NCBI RefSeq assembly: GCF_001654495.1
Contig: NZ_CP015849.1
Coordinates: 310,001 to 374,000 of the forward strand
Direction of reading: 5' to 3'
From: Streptomyces sp. SAT1
Lineage (GTDB): Bacteria; Actinomycetota; Actinomycetes; Streptomycetales; Streptomycetaceae
DNA length: 64,000 nucleotides
Part shown: in pieces, positions 51,949-60,046 of the stretch
Position numbering within the stretch: the first letter of the stretch is position 1
Layout of the letters: each line of letters starts with the position of its first letter
Made by a program: the position numbers and the translations under genes
Notes under the pieces: generated by a model
What the model was told of the DNA's origin: nothing
What the model saw: only the letters and a program-made list of their open reading frames with translations
The model's database searches: none

Positions 51949-53349
51949 ATGTCAGTGCCGTATGCCCGCGGTGAAGCGGCCCCCGGAGATCCCCGGCACG
52001 TCTTCGACGGGCGGATGCCGACGGCCCCGGGCGATCTGCGCGTGGAGGCGCGGGGCATCGCCCCGGTCCCCGAGGACGCCCGCTACGGCAGCCCCGCGCG
52101 GCTGTTCACCGTCTGGTTCGCCCCCAATCTGACCATGACCGGCGTGTTCACCGGCACCGTCGGCAGCACGCTCGGCCTGGACTTCCCGACCGCGCTGGCC
52201 GCCGTCGTCCTCGGCACCCTGCTGGGCGCGGTGCCGACCGCCTACCTGGGCACCTGGGGCAGCCGGACCGGTGCGGCGCAGCTGCCGCTGGCCCGCCTCG
52301 CCTTCGGCCGGGCCGTCACGGTGCCGGGCGCCCTGCAATGGCTGTCCTCCATCGCCTGGGACGCCCTGATCGGCCTGTTCGGCGGGGACGCGCTGGCCCA
52401 GCTCTGCGGCTGGCCGTTCTGGGCCGGGGTGCTGGTGATGATGGCGGGACAGGGCGCGCTGGGCGTGCTCGGCTACGAGGCGATCCACCGCCTCCAGACG
52501 GTGATGACGTTCGGGCTCGCCGCGGCCTTCACCGTCGTGGCCGTCAAGCTCGCCGACGGCGGCCACACCGGCGCGAGCGCCACCGCGCACGGCGCCGACC
52601 GCGCCGGGGCGTTCGTCCTGACCTGCACCGTCGCGCTGAGCCTCGCCCTGTCCTGGGCCCCCTACGCCAGCGACTTCAGCCGCTATCTGCCCCGGACCGC
52701 CTCCCGTCCGCGCATGTTCTGGTGCACCCTGCTCGGCGTCGGCCTGTCGTTCGTCGCGGTGCAGGCGCTCGGCCTGTGGGGTGCCGCCCAGTTCACCGAC
52801 CAGACCGCCCGGGGCGTGGACCGGGTCCTCGGCGGCGGCGCGCTCGGCGCGTTCGGGCTGCTCGCGGTCGCCCTGGCGGCCCTGTGCAGCAACGCCATGA
52901 ACGACTACAGCGGGTCGCTGGCCCTCCAGACGACGGGTGTGCGCCTGCCGCGCCCGGTGGCCGCCGCGTTCGCCGCGGTCCTCGGCTTCCCGCTGGTGCT
53001 CTGGATGCACGCGGCCGACACCACCGCCCGCTTCCAGAACGTCCTGCTCTTCGTCGGGTACTGGATCCCCGGGTTCTGCGCCGTCGTCATCGTCGACTGG
53101 GCCGCCCGCGCACGGGCCCGCGGCGGCCGCCCGGTCGATCTGGCCGAGGAGACGGCCCGCCCGCAGCCGTGGTGGCCCGCGCTGACGGCGTTCGCCGCCG
53201 CCTTCGCCGCCGCCGTGCCCTTCATGAACACCGGCCTCTACCTGGGCCCGGCCGCCGAGGCGCTGCACGGCGCCGACCTCGCCTACCCGGTGGCGTTCGT
53301 GGCCGCGCTGCTCGTCTACGCGCCGCTGCGGGTGCTGCGGCGGCGCTGA
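51949..53349 (+). CDS. NCS1-family permease for a thiamine precursor
   Basis: A 466-residue, about 12-helix transporter of the purine-cytosine permease (NCS1) family. It has RLFTVWFAPNLTMTGVFTGTVG in the first helix pair, SIAWDALIGLFGGDAL, and PYASDFSRYLPRTASRP near the middle, the family consensus. The TPP riboswitch directly upstream indicates that it imports a thiamine precursor such as hydroxymethylpyrimidine or thiamine itself, rather than cytosine. The start is the ATG at 51949, just after the riboswitch. Confidence 0.9.
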   Translation: MSVPYARGEAAPGDPRHVFDGRMPTAPGDLRVEARGIAPVPEDARYGSPARLFTVWFAPNLTMTGVFTGTVGSTLGLDFPTALAAVVLGTLLGAVPTAYLGTWGSRTGAAQLPLARLAFGRAVTVPGALQWLSSIAWDALIGLFGGDALAQLCGWPFWAGVLVMMAGQGALGVLGYEAIHRLQTVMTFGLAAAFTVVAVKLADGGHTGASATAHGADRAGAFVLTCTVALSLALSWAPYASDFSRYLPRTASRPRMFWCTLLGVGLSFVAVQALGLWGAAQFTDQTARGVDRVLGGGALGAFGLLAVALAALCSNAMNDYSGSLALQTTGVRLPRPVAAAFAAVLGFPLVLWMHAADTTARFQNVLLFVGYWIPGFCAVVIVDWAARARARGGRPVDLAEETARPQPWWPALTAFAAAFAAAVPFMNTGLYLGPAAEALHGADLAYPVAFVAALLVYAPLRVLRRR

Positions 53350-53479
53350 CGGCACCGGCCCGGAAGGGGCGCCTATCCCGCCGACATCGTGCGCACCGTC
53401 CCGTAGTTGGGCATGCTCGCAGCAGCGGGGCGTCCCGCGTGCGGGGCCGGGCACGGCCCCGGGGGAAGGCGGTGGGTCG

Positions 53480-54043
53480 GTGGCACACAAGAAGGCAGGG
53501 GCCGGTTCGGGCGCGCCGACCGGGCGGTCCGGGGCGAGCGCCGCGGCCGACCGGGCGGCCCGGGTCGCGGAGCGGCACGGGTTCGGCGCGCACCGCGCCA
53601 CCCGCGCGCTCGGCGGCGGGGACGCCGGCTGCGCGGGCTTCGGGGCGGCGGTCGTCCTGCTGGCGCCGGGGATCGGCCTGACCGCCGGGTCCCACGGCAC
53701 GGCGGTCACCGCGCTCGGCGCCGCCTTCCTGGCCCTCGCCGTCGCGCTGCCCCTCGCGGCCCTGCGCCACGAGCGGCACCGCGACGGCCGCCTGCCCCGC
53801 ATGCATGCCTTCGACGGCGGTCTCGTCCTCACCGGCAGGACCGACGCCGTCGCGCACCCCTGGCGGGACATCCGCGTGGTGGAGCGCGCCGAGACCACGA
53901 CGGTCGGCCAGGGCGGCAACCGCATGACCGTCCGGCGCCTACGGTTCCAGCATGTCGGCGGGCAGGTGCTGTGCTCCATGGCGGCGGACGCCACCGCCGT
54001 CGAGATCGCCAGGGTCGCGCTCGCGGGCGGCGCACACACCTGA
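53480..54043 (+). CDS. Small membrane protein of unknown function
   Basis: A 187-residue protein with a Gly/Ala-rich N-terminus and two hydrophobic segments (AGFGAAVVLLAPGIGLTAG and ALGAAFLALAVALPLAAL, about residues 50-95). They form a hairpin. The cytoplasmic C-terminal domain (HPWRDIRVVERAETTTVGQGG) looks like a small beta-rich PH-like module. The start is the GTG at 53480 after GGAAGGCGG. It converges on the monooxygenase gene. No family was recognised. Confidence 0.75.
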   Translation: MAHKKAGAGSGAPTGRSGASAAADRAARVAERHGFGAHRATRALGGGDAGCAGFGAAVVLLAPGIGLTAGSHGTAVTALGAAFLALAVALPLAALRHERHRDGRLPRMHAFDGGLVLTGRTDAVAHPWRDIRVVERAETTTVGQGGNRMTVRRLRFQHVGGQVLCSMAADATAVEIARVALAGGAHT

Positions 54044-54066
54044 CGACCCGTCAGATCAAGTGTTTC

Positions 54067-55224
54067 TCACGCCCGTTCGCCCGCCTGCGCCAGCACCCGG
54101 GAACCCTGCCCGGCCGCGTCGGCGGCGGCCGCGCCCGCGCGTTCGGCGTCGCGCCTGGCGACCTCCTCGCGGACGAGCGGGATCACGTACCGGCCGAAGT
54201 CGATCGCGTCGTCCAGCAGGTCGTACCCCCGGGCGGAGAGGATGTCGACGCCGAGGTCGTAGTAGTCCAGGAGCGCGCGGGCGACCGTCTCCGGGGTGCC
54301 GACCAGGGCGTTGGAGTTGCCCGCTCCGCCGGTCGCGGCGGCGGTGGGGGTCCACAGCGCGCGGTCGTAGCGCTCGCCCTGCGCGGCGATGTCGAGCAGC
54401 CGCTGGGAGCCCGTGTTCTGCGGCGCGTCGCCCCGGTGGTGCCGTACGGCACCGGCGGCCCGCCGCTCCCGGATGGCGCCGACCGTGCGGTGGGCCTTCT
54501 CCCACGCCAGTTCCTCGGTCGGGGCGATGATCGGGCGGAAGGCGACCTGGATGCGCGGGAGGCCGGTGCGGCCCGCCGCCCGCGCGGCGGCGCGCACGGA
54601 CTCGATCTGCTCGGCGGTCCGGGCCAGCGGCTCGCCCCACAGGCAGTAGATGTCGGCCTCGGCGCCGCCCGCGGCGTACGCGGCGGGCGACGAGCCCCCG
54701 AACGAGACGCCGGGGCGCGGCTGCTGGACGGGGAAGACGTCGCTGACGAAGTCGTGGAAGCGGTAGTGCTCGCCCTCGTGGTCGAAGGGTTCGCGGGTGG
54801 TCCAGATCTTCTTGACGATGCCGATGTACTCGCGGGTGCGGGCGTAGCGCTCGTCCTTGGTCAGGGTGTCGCCCTCGCGGCGCTGTTCGTGGTCGCTGCC
54901 GCCGGTGATGAAGTGGACGGTCAGCCGGCCGTCGCTGATCTGGTCCAGGGTGGCGAAGGTCTTCGCGGCGAAGGTGGGGTAGGAGACGTTGGGCCGGTGG
55001 GCGAGCAGGACCCCCAGCCGCTCGGTGCGGCTCGCCACGTACGCGGCGGCCGGCGCGGGGTCCGGGGAACCGGAGCCGTAGGCGAACAGCACCCGGTCCC
55101 AGCCGTACTCCTCGTGCGCTCGGGCGAGGCGGAGCGTGTAGTCCTTGTCGAAGGCGGCGCCGGAGCGCGGGGTGGTCTCGGAGCCGTCGTTGGTGGCGGC
55201 GATGCCGAGGAATTCCACGGGCAT
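54067..55224 (-). CDS. FMN-dependent alkanesulfonate / sulfone monooxygenase (SsuD/SfnG-like)
   Basis: A 385-residue luciferase-like (LLM) flavin monooxygenase. Its N-terminus FLGIAATNDGSE and the block ISDGRLTVHFITGGSDHEQRREGD are close to SsuD and dimethylsulfone monooxygenases. RPNVSYPTFAAKTFATLDQ and FGGSSPAAYAAGGAEADIYCLWGEPL are further family motifs. It would release sulfite or methanesulfinate from organosulfur compounds with reduced FMN from a partner reductase, which is not encoded here. The leader peptide at 55527-55607 and the SfnB-like gene further upstream fit sulfur scavenging. Confidence 0.9.
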   Translation of the reverse strand: MPVEFLGIAATNDGSETTPRSGAAFDKDYTLRLARAHEEYGWDRVLFAYGSGSPDPAPAAAYVASRTERLGVLLAHRPNVSYPTFAAKTFATLDQISDGRLTVHFITGGSDHEQRREGDTLTKDERYARTREYIGIVKKIWTTREPFDHEGEHYRFHDFVSDVFPVQQPRPGVSFGGSSPAAYAAGGAEADIYCLWGEPLARTAEQIESVRAAARAAGRTGLPRIQVAFRPIIAPTEELAWEKAHRTVGAIRERRAAGAVRHHRGDAPQNTGSQRLLDIAAQGERYDRALWTPTAAATGGAGNSNALVGTPETVARALLDYYDLGVDILSARGYDLLDDAIDFGRYVIPLVREEVARRDAERAGAAAADAAGQGSRVLAQAGERA

Positions 55225-55526
55225 GCGAGTGGCCTTTCGTCCGATGGGCCTGCTGGGGAGAAGGTCGGTGGGCGGTGGGGCGCGCGGGCGTGGCGGCGTC
55301 GGCTCGCCGCGCCGCCGGTCCAGCGCGGCGGGGACGCGACGAGGGGACGATGCGACGGCTTCGGGCGTCGGGGGCGGAACCGGACGTCGGGTACGGATCC
55401 GGGCGTCGGGTACGGAGAGGTGCGCGGAGGAAGCGCCGGGGCCGCGGACGCGCGCGGAAACCGCTCGGTCCGCGTGGGGTCACCCGGAGGCAGCGGGGCG
55501 GGCCGGTCGGGCGGGCCCTTGCCGGG
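55225..55526 (-). other. Untranslated leader between leader peptide and the monooxygenase gene
   Basis: About 300 bases, with only short open frames and no recognisable gene on either strand. It separates the Cys-containing leader peptide from the monooxygenase start. Such leaders usually carry the switching RNA structures of an attenuator, but I could not fold it reliably. Confidence 0.4.
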
Positions 55527-55607
55527 TCAGGCGCGACACGCCGCGGACCACACCCGACCGAAGTCGATGTGGTCGCGCGTGGTCAAGCGCTGCCGCCGGG
55601 CCGTCAT
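55527..55607 (-). CDS. 26-residue leader peptide of sulfur-gene type
   Basis: A short gene starting at ATG 55607 (GGAGGGC binding site) and ending in TGA at 55527. The C-terminal half reads RDHIDFGRVWSAACRA, matching the Arg-rich leader peptides with the pattern HIDLxRVxSAxC. Such peptides precede sulfur-assimilation and organosulfur genes in actinobacteria. A Cys codon close to the end suggests that ribosome stalling at low cysteine senses sulfur starvation and controls the downstream monooxygenase gene. It is in the right place and orientation, 300 bases before it. Confidence 0.75.
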   Translation of the reverse strand: MTARRQRLTTRDHIDFGRVWSAACRA

Positions 55608-55691
55608 GCCCTCCATTGAGCAAGAGATCGCGCCGCCCGTCAACAGGTGCCCGGATGCCGGACCCTTCCTGACGGGCCGTCGGCGGGGCCT

Positions 55692-55807
55692 CGGCCGGGG
55701 GGGCGGCCGGGGAGGTCGGCCGGGGAGGTCGGCCGGGGAGGTCGGCCGGGGAGGTCGGCCGGGGAGGTCGGCCGGGGAGGTCGGCCGGGGAGGGCGGCCG
55801 GGGAGGG
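55692..55807. repeat. 13-bp tandem repeat array (nine units)
   Basis: Units of CGGCCGGGGAGGT: one imperfect 12-base copy at 55692-55703, six exact copies from 55704 to 55781, and two with a terminal G (55782-55807). It lies after the SfnB-like gene stop and before the leader peptide. GC-rich repeats of this kind vary in number between strains. Confidence 0.92.
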
Positions 55808-55835
55808 CGGTGGCCGGGCCCGGCGGTCCCGGGGT

Positions 55836-57092
55836 TCAGTTCCAGGGGGCCGACGAGGCGCGCGCGCCGTGCAGGAAGTGGTCGCCGAGGGAGCGCAGGA
55901 CGGGGGCGGCGGGACCGCGTCCGGTGAGCACCCGGATGTTGCGCCAGAACCGGTCGAGCCCCTCGGCGCCCGCCAGTTCCAGGACCCCTTCCCCGGCGCG
56001 CAGGGCCGACCGCGCCGTGACGGCCTCGGCGGCGGCGACGAGGGCGGCGGCGTCCGCGCGCCGCTCCGTGTCCAGCTCCGGTCCGGCGGCCAGGCTCCGC
56101 GCCATGGCGGTCGTGGCACGGTCGACGACCGCCGAGGCGCTGTGCACGGCCAGCGCCAGTTCCCCGAAGGCCAGCAGCATGTCGGCGTCCGCGCCCGGGG
56201 GCAGGTCGGGACAGAGCGCCGGTTCGGTCACGGGCCGGGCGTGGGAGGCGGCACGGGCCAGGTCGCGCGCCTCGGCGAGCGCGCCCTCGGCCACGCCCAG
56301 GACGACCTGGGCGAGCATGAGCCGCAGGGCGAGCGGGGCGAGGGTGGCCGAGGGGGCCATCGCGTCCTCGTCGTGGGCGGCGGCGCCGATGACGTCGGAC
56401 GGGCCGACCGGCACGTCCTCGAAGACCACCGTGCCCGCGCCGGTGAGCCGCTGGCCCAGCCGGTCGGTCACAGGAGTGCGGCCGGCCCCGGGGTGGCGCG
56501 GGTCCACCAGGACGACGAGGGCGTCGCCGCCGGAGACGCGGACCGCGTCCAGGACGAGCCGGTCGGCCGTGTCCACGGCGGTGGGCAGGGTCCGCCGGCC
56601 GTTGAGGCGGTAGCCGCCGCCGGCCCGGGTCAGGGTCAGGCCGACGCCCGGGTCGCCGAGGTGCCGGGCCTCGTCCGTGCCGTCCGGTCCGGTGCCGCCC
56701 GCCAGCAGCCACTGCTCGCGCACGGCACGGGACTCCAGTTCGGCCGCGTGGCCCGGCTCGGCGAGGAAGCGGGCGGTCCAGGACAGGACGTAGTGGCGGC
56801 CGAGGAGTTCGCCCATCGAGCCGTCGGCGACCGCGATCCGGCGGACGATGTCGCAGGCGTCCCGCCACCCGGTGCCCGCGCCCCGCGCGCCCGGCGGTAC
56901 GAGGGCGGCGGTGAGGCCGGAGTCGCGCAGCCGGGCCACCTCGTCGTAGGGCGGCTTGCCGGCCCGGTCGCGGTCGATCGCGTCCACCGCGAGATCGTCG
57001 GCGAGGTCCTGGGCGACCCGCTTCCAGATCCCGGTCGCCCCGGCGGCGTCGTCGGTGCCATGGACGTCGTCGGCCTCCGCGGCCCCGCTCAT
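55836..57092 (-). CDS. SfnB-type sulfur-acquisition flavoprotein (acyl-CoA dehydrogenase fold)
   Basis: A 418-residue protein of the acyl-CoA dehydrogenase fold. The N-terminal helical domain has DGSMGELLGRHYVLSWTARFLAE. The beta domain has WLLAGGTGPDG and VFEDVPVG, and the C-terminal helices include FWRNIRVLTGRGP. The N-terminal domain and its neighbours resemble the SfnB/DszC group, which uses reduced FMN to oxidise organosulfur compounds, rather than true acyl-CoA dehydrogenases. The start is ATG 57092, because upstream sequence overlaps the promoter inverted repeat at 57153-57175. It shares its strand with the SsuD/SfnG-like gene, so both likely act in dimethylsulfone or sulfonate use. 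Confidence 0.85.
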   Translation of the reverse strand: MSGAAEADDVHGTDDAAGATGIWKRVAQDLADDLAVDAIDRDRAGKPPYDEVARLRDSGLTAALVPPGARGAGTGWRDACDIVRRIAVADGSMGELLGRHYVLSWTARFLAEPGHAAELESRAVREQWLLAGGTGPDGTDEARHLGDPGVGLTLTRAGGGYRLNGRRTLPTAVDTADRLVLDAVRVSGGDALVVLVDPRHPGAGRTPVTDRLGQRLTGAGTVVFEDVPVGPSDVIGAAAHDEDAMAPSATLAPLALRLMLAQVVLGVAEGALAEARDLARAASHARPVTEPALCPDLPPGADADMLLAFGELALAVHSASAVVDRATTAMARSLAAGPELDTERRADAAALVAAAEAVTARSALRAGEGVLELAGAEGLDRFWRNIRVLTGRGPAAPVLRSLGDHFLHGARASSAPWN

Positions 57093-57152
57093 CGTCGTAC
57101 CCCGGACGGACGCGCAACGGGTGTGCTCACGGCGACCCCACCATTCTCCATT

Positions 57153-57175
57153 TTCCCTATCGGATAAGTAGGGAA
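57153..57175. promoter_or_regulatory. 23-bp inverted repeat upstream of the SfnB-like gene
   Basis: TTCCCTA-N9-TAGGGAA is a perfect 7-bp inverted repeat 61 bases before the start codon. It contains CCCTATCGGATAAGTAGGG, an A/T-rich island in GC-rich sequence that may include the -10 region. Binding by a sulfur-responsive repressor (for example an Rrf2-type protein) is an inference. Confidence 0.65.
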
Positions 57176-57288
57176 TCATCCTGGGCGCCCGGCCCGGCCC
57201 CGGCAAGAGGGCGTCCGCCAGGCGGACATGGCCGTCCCGCGCCTCGGGACGCAGGGACGCGGGGACCCGGCGGGTGCCCAAAGCGGCG

Positions 57289-57353
57289 CGTACGACAGGC
57301 GCGTACGACAGTTGCGTACGACAAGTGCGTACGACAAGTGCGTACGCCGCGTG
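57289..57353. repeat. Five 13-bp tandem repeats at the end of the WYL gene
   Basis: Units CGTACGACAGGCG, CGTACGACAGTTG, CGTACGACAAGTG (twice) and CGTACGCCGCGTG, each 13 bases, end 3 bases before the WYL stop codon. Their period equals that of the 55692-55807 array, but their sequence is unrelated. Confidence 0.88.
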
Positions 57354-57355
57354 CG

Positions 57356-58447
57356 TCAGGGCGGTCCGGGGAGCGTCCGGCGGGCGCTCTCGGCGAGGCG
57401 GTCCGCGAACGCGGCGACGAGGTCGCGGAGTTCGCCGGGGCGCCCGACGGCGAAGGGCAGGTCGAGCGAGGCGAGGACCGGGGGCAGCCAGTCGAGCCGT
57501 TCCACGCGCAGGGTGACGCGGTACCAGCGTTCGGGAACAAGGTCCGCGCTCTCTCCTCCGGCCCCGCCCCCGGCCCCGTACTCGCCCCCGGAGTCCGCCG
57601 CCGCCGCTTCCCGCGACGCCGGTTCCCGGGCCCCGTCCGGCACCTCCTCCACGGTCGCGACGGAGGCGGGCAGCCGGGTGCGGATCCGGGCGACCGTCCC
57701 GTGGATGTGCAGCACCACCTCGTGCCGGTAGGCGGCGGTGGCGAAGCCGGTGAGGACCCGCTCCGCCGGTTCGGGCCCGGCGGCGGGCGCCTCGAACGTC
57801 CCGGGGAGGGTGCGCGCGCCGGTGATGCCGTCGAGGCGGAAGGTGCGCTCCTCCCCGATGCCGGGGTCGGTTCCGGTGACGTACCAGCGGCCCGAGTGCA
57901 CCACGAGCCCGTCCGCGTGCAGGGTGCGCTCGCTGTGCCTGCCGCGGCGGTCGGTGTACCTGATCGAGAGGGGGCGGCGGTGGCGTACCGCGTCGGCCAC
58001 GGTGAGCAGGACACCGGCGTCGGGGGCGGCGGACGGGCCGGGGCCGGGCGGCCCGGTGAAGGTGAGCGAGTCCAGCACCGCGTCGAGCCGGTGCGCCAGA
58101 CGGCGGGGCAGCACGCGCCGGATCTTGGCCGCCGCCGTCTCGCCCGCGGTGGCCGTCGCCGCCGTCAGACCGGTCCGGCGCGCGGCGACCAGGCCGAGCA
58201 GGACGGCGAGCGCCTCGTCGTCGCCGAGCATGAGCGGCGGCAGCCGGTGGCCGGGGGCCAGCCGGTAGCCGCCGTAGCGGCCCCGCACCGCTTCGACGGG
58301 GATGTCGAGGTCGTGCAGGTGGCCGATGTACCGCCGCACGGTGCGCGGGTCGACGCCGAGCCGGTCGGCGAGTTCCGCGAGGGTCCGGGTGCCGCCCGAC
58401 TCCAGCAGTTCCAGGAGGGTGAGCACGCGTCCGGTGGGTCGGGTCAT
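57356..58447 (-). CDS. WYL-domain (YafY/PafC-type) transcriptional regulator
   Basis: A 363-residue protein. The N-terminal winged helix is TRTLAELADRLGVDPRTVRRYIGHL (about residues 20-45), and the WYL-type sensing domain includes RPLSIRYTDRRGRHSERTLHADGLVVHSGRWYVTG (about 175-210). It ends in the WCX-like region before the repeat array. The start ATG 58447 is preferred over an in-frame ATG at 58561, because the longer form covers the operator. It is divergent from the VOC gene, which probably is its target. Confidence 0.92.
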   Translation of the reverse strand: MTRPTGRVLTLLELLESGGTRTLAELADRLGVDPRTVRRYIGHLHDLDIPVEAVRGRYGGYRLAPGHRLPPLMLGDDEALAVLLGLVAARRTGLTAATATAGETAAAKIRRVLPRRLAHRLDAVLDSLTFTGPPGPGPSAAPDAGVLLTVADAVRHRRPLSIRYTDRRGRHSERTLHADGLVVHSGRWYVTGTDPGIGEERTFRLDGITGARTLPGTFEAPAAGPEPAERVLTGFATAAYRHEVVLHIHGTVARIRTRLPASVATVEEVPDGAREPASREAAAADSGGEYGAGGGAGGESADLVPERWYRVTLRVERLDWLPPVLASLDLPFAVGRPGELRDLVAAFADRLAESARRTLPGPP

Positions 58448-58466
58448 GCCGTGGAGGCTAGCCGCA

Positions 58467-58491
58467 ATAGTGGACCGGTTCTGTCCACTAT
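58467..58491. promoter_or_regulatory. Inverted-repeat operator between WYL and VOC genes
   Basis: ATAGTGGAC-N7-GTCCACTAT is a perfect 9-bp inverted repeat 20 bases before the WYL start codon. The regulator is likely to repress both its own gene and the VOC gene from it. Confidence 0.75.
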
Positions 58492-58572
58492 CTGTTCTAC
58501 CTTCGAAGACGCAGCGGCCGCACGAGCCGCAACCGCCCCATCGGGCATGCCGCAGAAGCACAGGAGAACGCC

Positions 58573-58953
58573 ATGGACTTCGTCTCGATCCGCATCATCA
58601 CCGCCGACGTCGCACGCCTCGTCGCCTTCTACGAGCGGGCCACCGGGGTGGCCGCGGCTTGGGCCACCGAGGACTTCGCCGAGCTGCGCACCCCCACCGC
58701 GACCCTGGCCGTCGCGGGCACCCGCACCGTGCCGCTCTTCGCGCCGGGCTCCGCCCGCCCGGCCGACAACCACAGCGTGATCGTCGAGTTCCGGGTCGAC
58801 GACGTGGACCGCGTCCACCGGGACCTGGCCGGTACGGACACCGACTTCGTCACCGAGCCGACCACCATGCCCTGGGGCAACCGCTCGCTGCTGCTCCGCG
58901 ACCCGGACGGCAACCTGGTCAACTTCTTCACCCCGCCGGCCGCCGCGGAGTGA
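58573..58953 (+). CDS. VOC-family protein (glyoxalase/bleomycin resistance/dioxygenase fold)
   Basis: A 126-residue protein with two paired beta-alpha-beta-beta modules: IRIITADVARLVAFYERATGV in the first, HSVIVEFRVDDVDRVHRDLAG and NRSLLLRDPDGNLVNFF in the second. The metal-ligand positions (His/Glu) of true glyoxalases are only partly present, so it may sequester a compound rather than catalyse. The CACAGGAGAAC leader precedes ATG 58573. It is likely induced through the divergent WYL regulator. Confidence 0.88.
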   Translation: MDFVSIRIITADVARLVAFYERATGVAAAWATEDFAELRTPTATLAVAGTRTVPLFAPGSARPADNHSVIVEFRVDDVDRVHRDLAGTDTDFVTEPTTMPWGNRSLLLRDPDGNLVNFFTPPAAAE

Positions 58954-58971
58954 GGGCCGGTCCGGTTGCCA

Positions 58972-59014
58972 TACACCCTGTATCGGATACACTATGTATC
59001 CGATACAGGGTGTA
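58972..59014. promoter_or_regulatory. 43-bp perfect palindrome with two TGTATCSGATACA sites
   Basis: Twenty-base arms (58972-58991 and 58995-59014) are perfect inverted copies around CTA. Each arm contains a 13-base palindrome: TGTATCGGATACA (58979-58991) and TGTATCCGATACA (58995-59007). This is the usual shape of a TetR operator. It lies 88 bases before the hydroxyacyl-CoA dehydrogenase gene, whose downstream neighbour is a TetR gene. Confidence 0.8.
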
Positions 59015-59102
59015 TCCCTTAGTGTGGCCACCCGCATCCGGAGCCCGCGCGCTCGTCCGCGCCCGGCCCCCGTGGAGAGCGGAAAGCGGAAGAGAGACGA
59101 CC

Positions 59103-59975
59103 ATGACCTTCACCGTCCCCGACTCGGTCGACGACCGGCCCGTGACCGTGATCGGCGCCGGCACCCTGGGCCGCCGTATCGCGCTGATGTTCGCCGACCG
59201 CGGCGGCGAGGTGCGGATCTACGACCCGTCCCCCGGCGCCGCGCGGGCCGCCCGCGCCTATGTCGAGGAGCACCTCGGCGAGGTCGCCGCGAAGGTGCCC
59301 GGCGGGGCGCCCGGGACGGCCGTCGCGAGCGAGGACGAGGCCGCGGCGCTGGCGGGCAGCTGGCTGGTGGTCGAGGCGGTGCCGGAGAAGCTGGAGCTGA
59401 AGAAGCAGGTCTTCGGGGAGCTGGACCGGCTCGCCGACCCGGACGCGATCCTCGCCAGCAACTCCTCGTCGTACCCGGCGCGGCAGTTCACCGACCGGGT
59501 GCGCCGGCCCGAGCGCGTGGTGAACCTGCACTTCTACATGCCGCCCGAGCAGCCGGCCGTCGATCTGATGTCCGGCGGCAGCACCGACCGCGCGGTCCTC
59601 GACCTGCTGCTGCGGGTGCTGCCCGGGTACGGGATCCACCCCTTCGAGGCCCGCCGCGAGAGCACCGGCTTCATCTTCAACCGCATCTGGGCGGCCATCA
59701 AGCGCGAGGCGCTGGCCGTGGTCGCCGAGGGTGTCTCGACCCCGCAGGAAATCGACCGCATGTGGCAGATCAACACCGGCTCGAAGGCCGGCCCCTTCCG
59801 CATGATGGACAAGGTCGGCCTCGACGTGGTCCTGGACATCGAGAACCACTACGCCGCCGAGCGCCCGGAGCTGCCCGCGGGCCCGCGCGAACTGCTCCAC
59901 CGGTACGTCGACGCCGGGCACCTCGGGGTGAAGAGCGGGCAGGGCTTCTACGACGACTACGGCACCGGCGGCTGA
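59103..59975 (+). CDS. 3-hydroxyacyl-CoA dehydrogenase family protein
   Basis: A 290-residue dehydrogenase with the N-terminal NAD fold RPVTVIGAGTLGRRIALMFADRG (about residues 11-33). The C-terminal helical domain has IFNRIWAAIKREALAVVAEGVSTPQEID. The catalytic motif, normally HFFNPP, reads HFYMPPE, keeping the His. The usual Glu appears as Asp in VDLMSGG. The substrate could be a beta-hydroxy acid rather than a fatty acyl-CoA. The start ATG 59103 has GGAAGAGAG. The palindrome upstream and the TetR gene downstream (71-base gap) suggest one inducible unit. Confidence 0.88.
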   Translation: MTFTVPDSVDDRPVTVIGAGTLGRRIALMFADRGGEVRIYDPSPGAARAARAYVEEHLGEVAAKVPGGAPGTAVASEDEAAALAGSWLVVEAVPEKLELKKQVFGELDRLADPDAILASNSSSYPARQFTDRVRRPERVVNLHFYMPPEQPAVDLMSGGSTDRAVLDLLLRVLPGYGIHPFEARRESTGFIFNRIWAAIKREALAVVAEGVSTPQEIDRMWQINTGSKAGPFRMMDKVGLDVVLDIENHYAAERPELPAGPRELLHRYVDAGHLGVKSGQGFYDDYGTGG

Positions 59976-60046
59976 CCCACCGGGCGCGCCGTTGGACACT
60001 GGTCCCGCAGAGGCCGTCGCGCCACCGCCGTACGAAAGGTCCCGTC

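Noticed and set aside
55692..55807. The 13-bp array as a CRISPR array
   Set aside because: Units are directly abutting, with no spacers, and no cas genes are present.
58972..59014. The 43-bp palindrome as a terminator of the VOC gene
   Set aside because: It has no T-tract, is AT-rich in the arms, and contains two internal TetR-type palindromes; an operator explains it better. Termination as a side effect remains possible.
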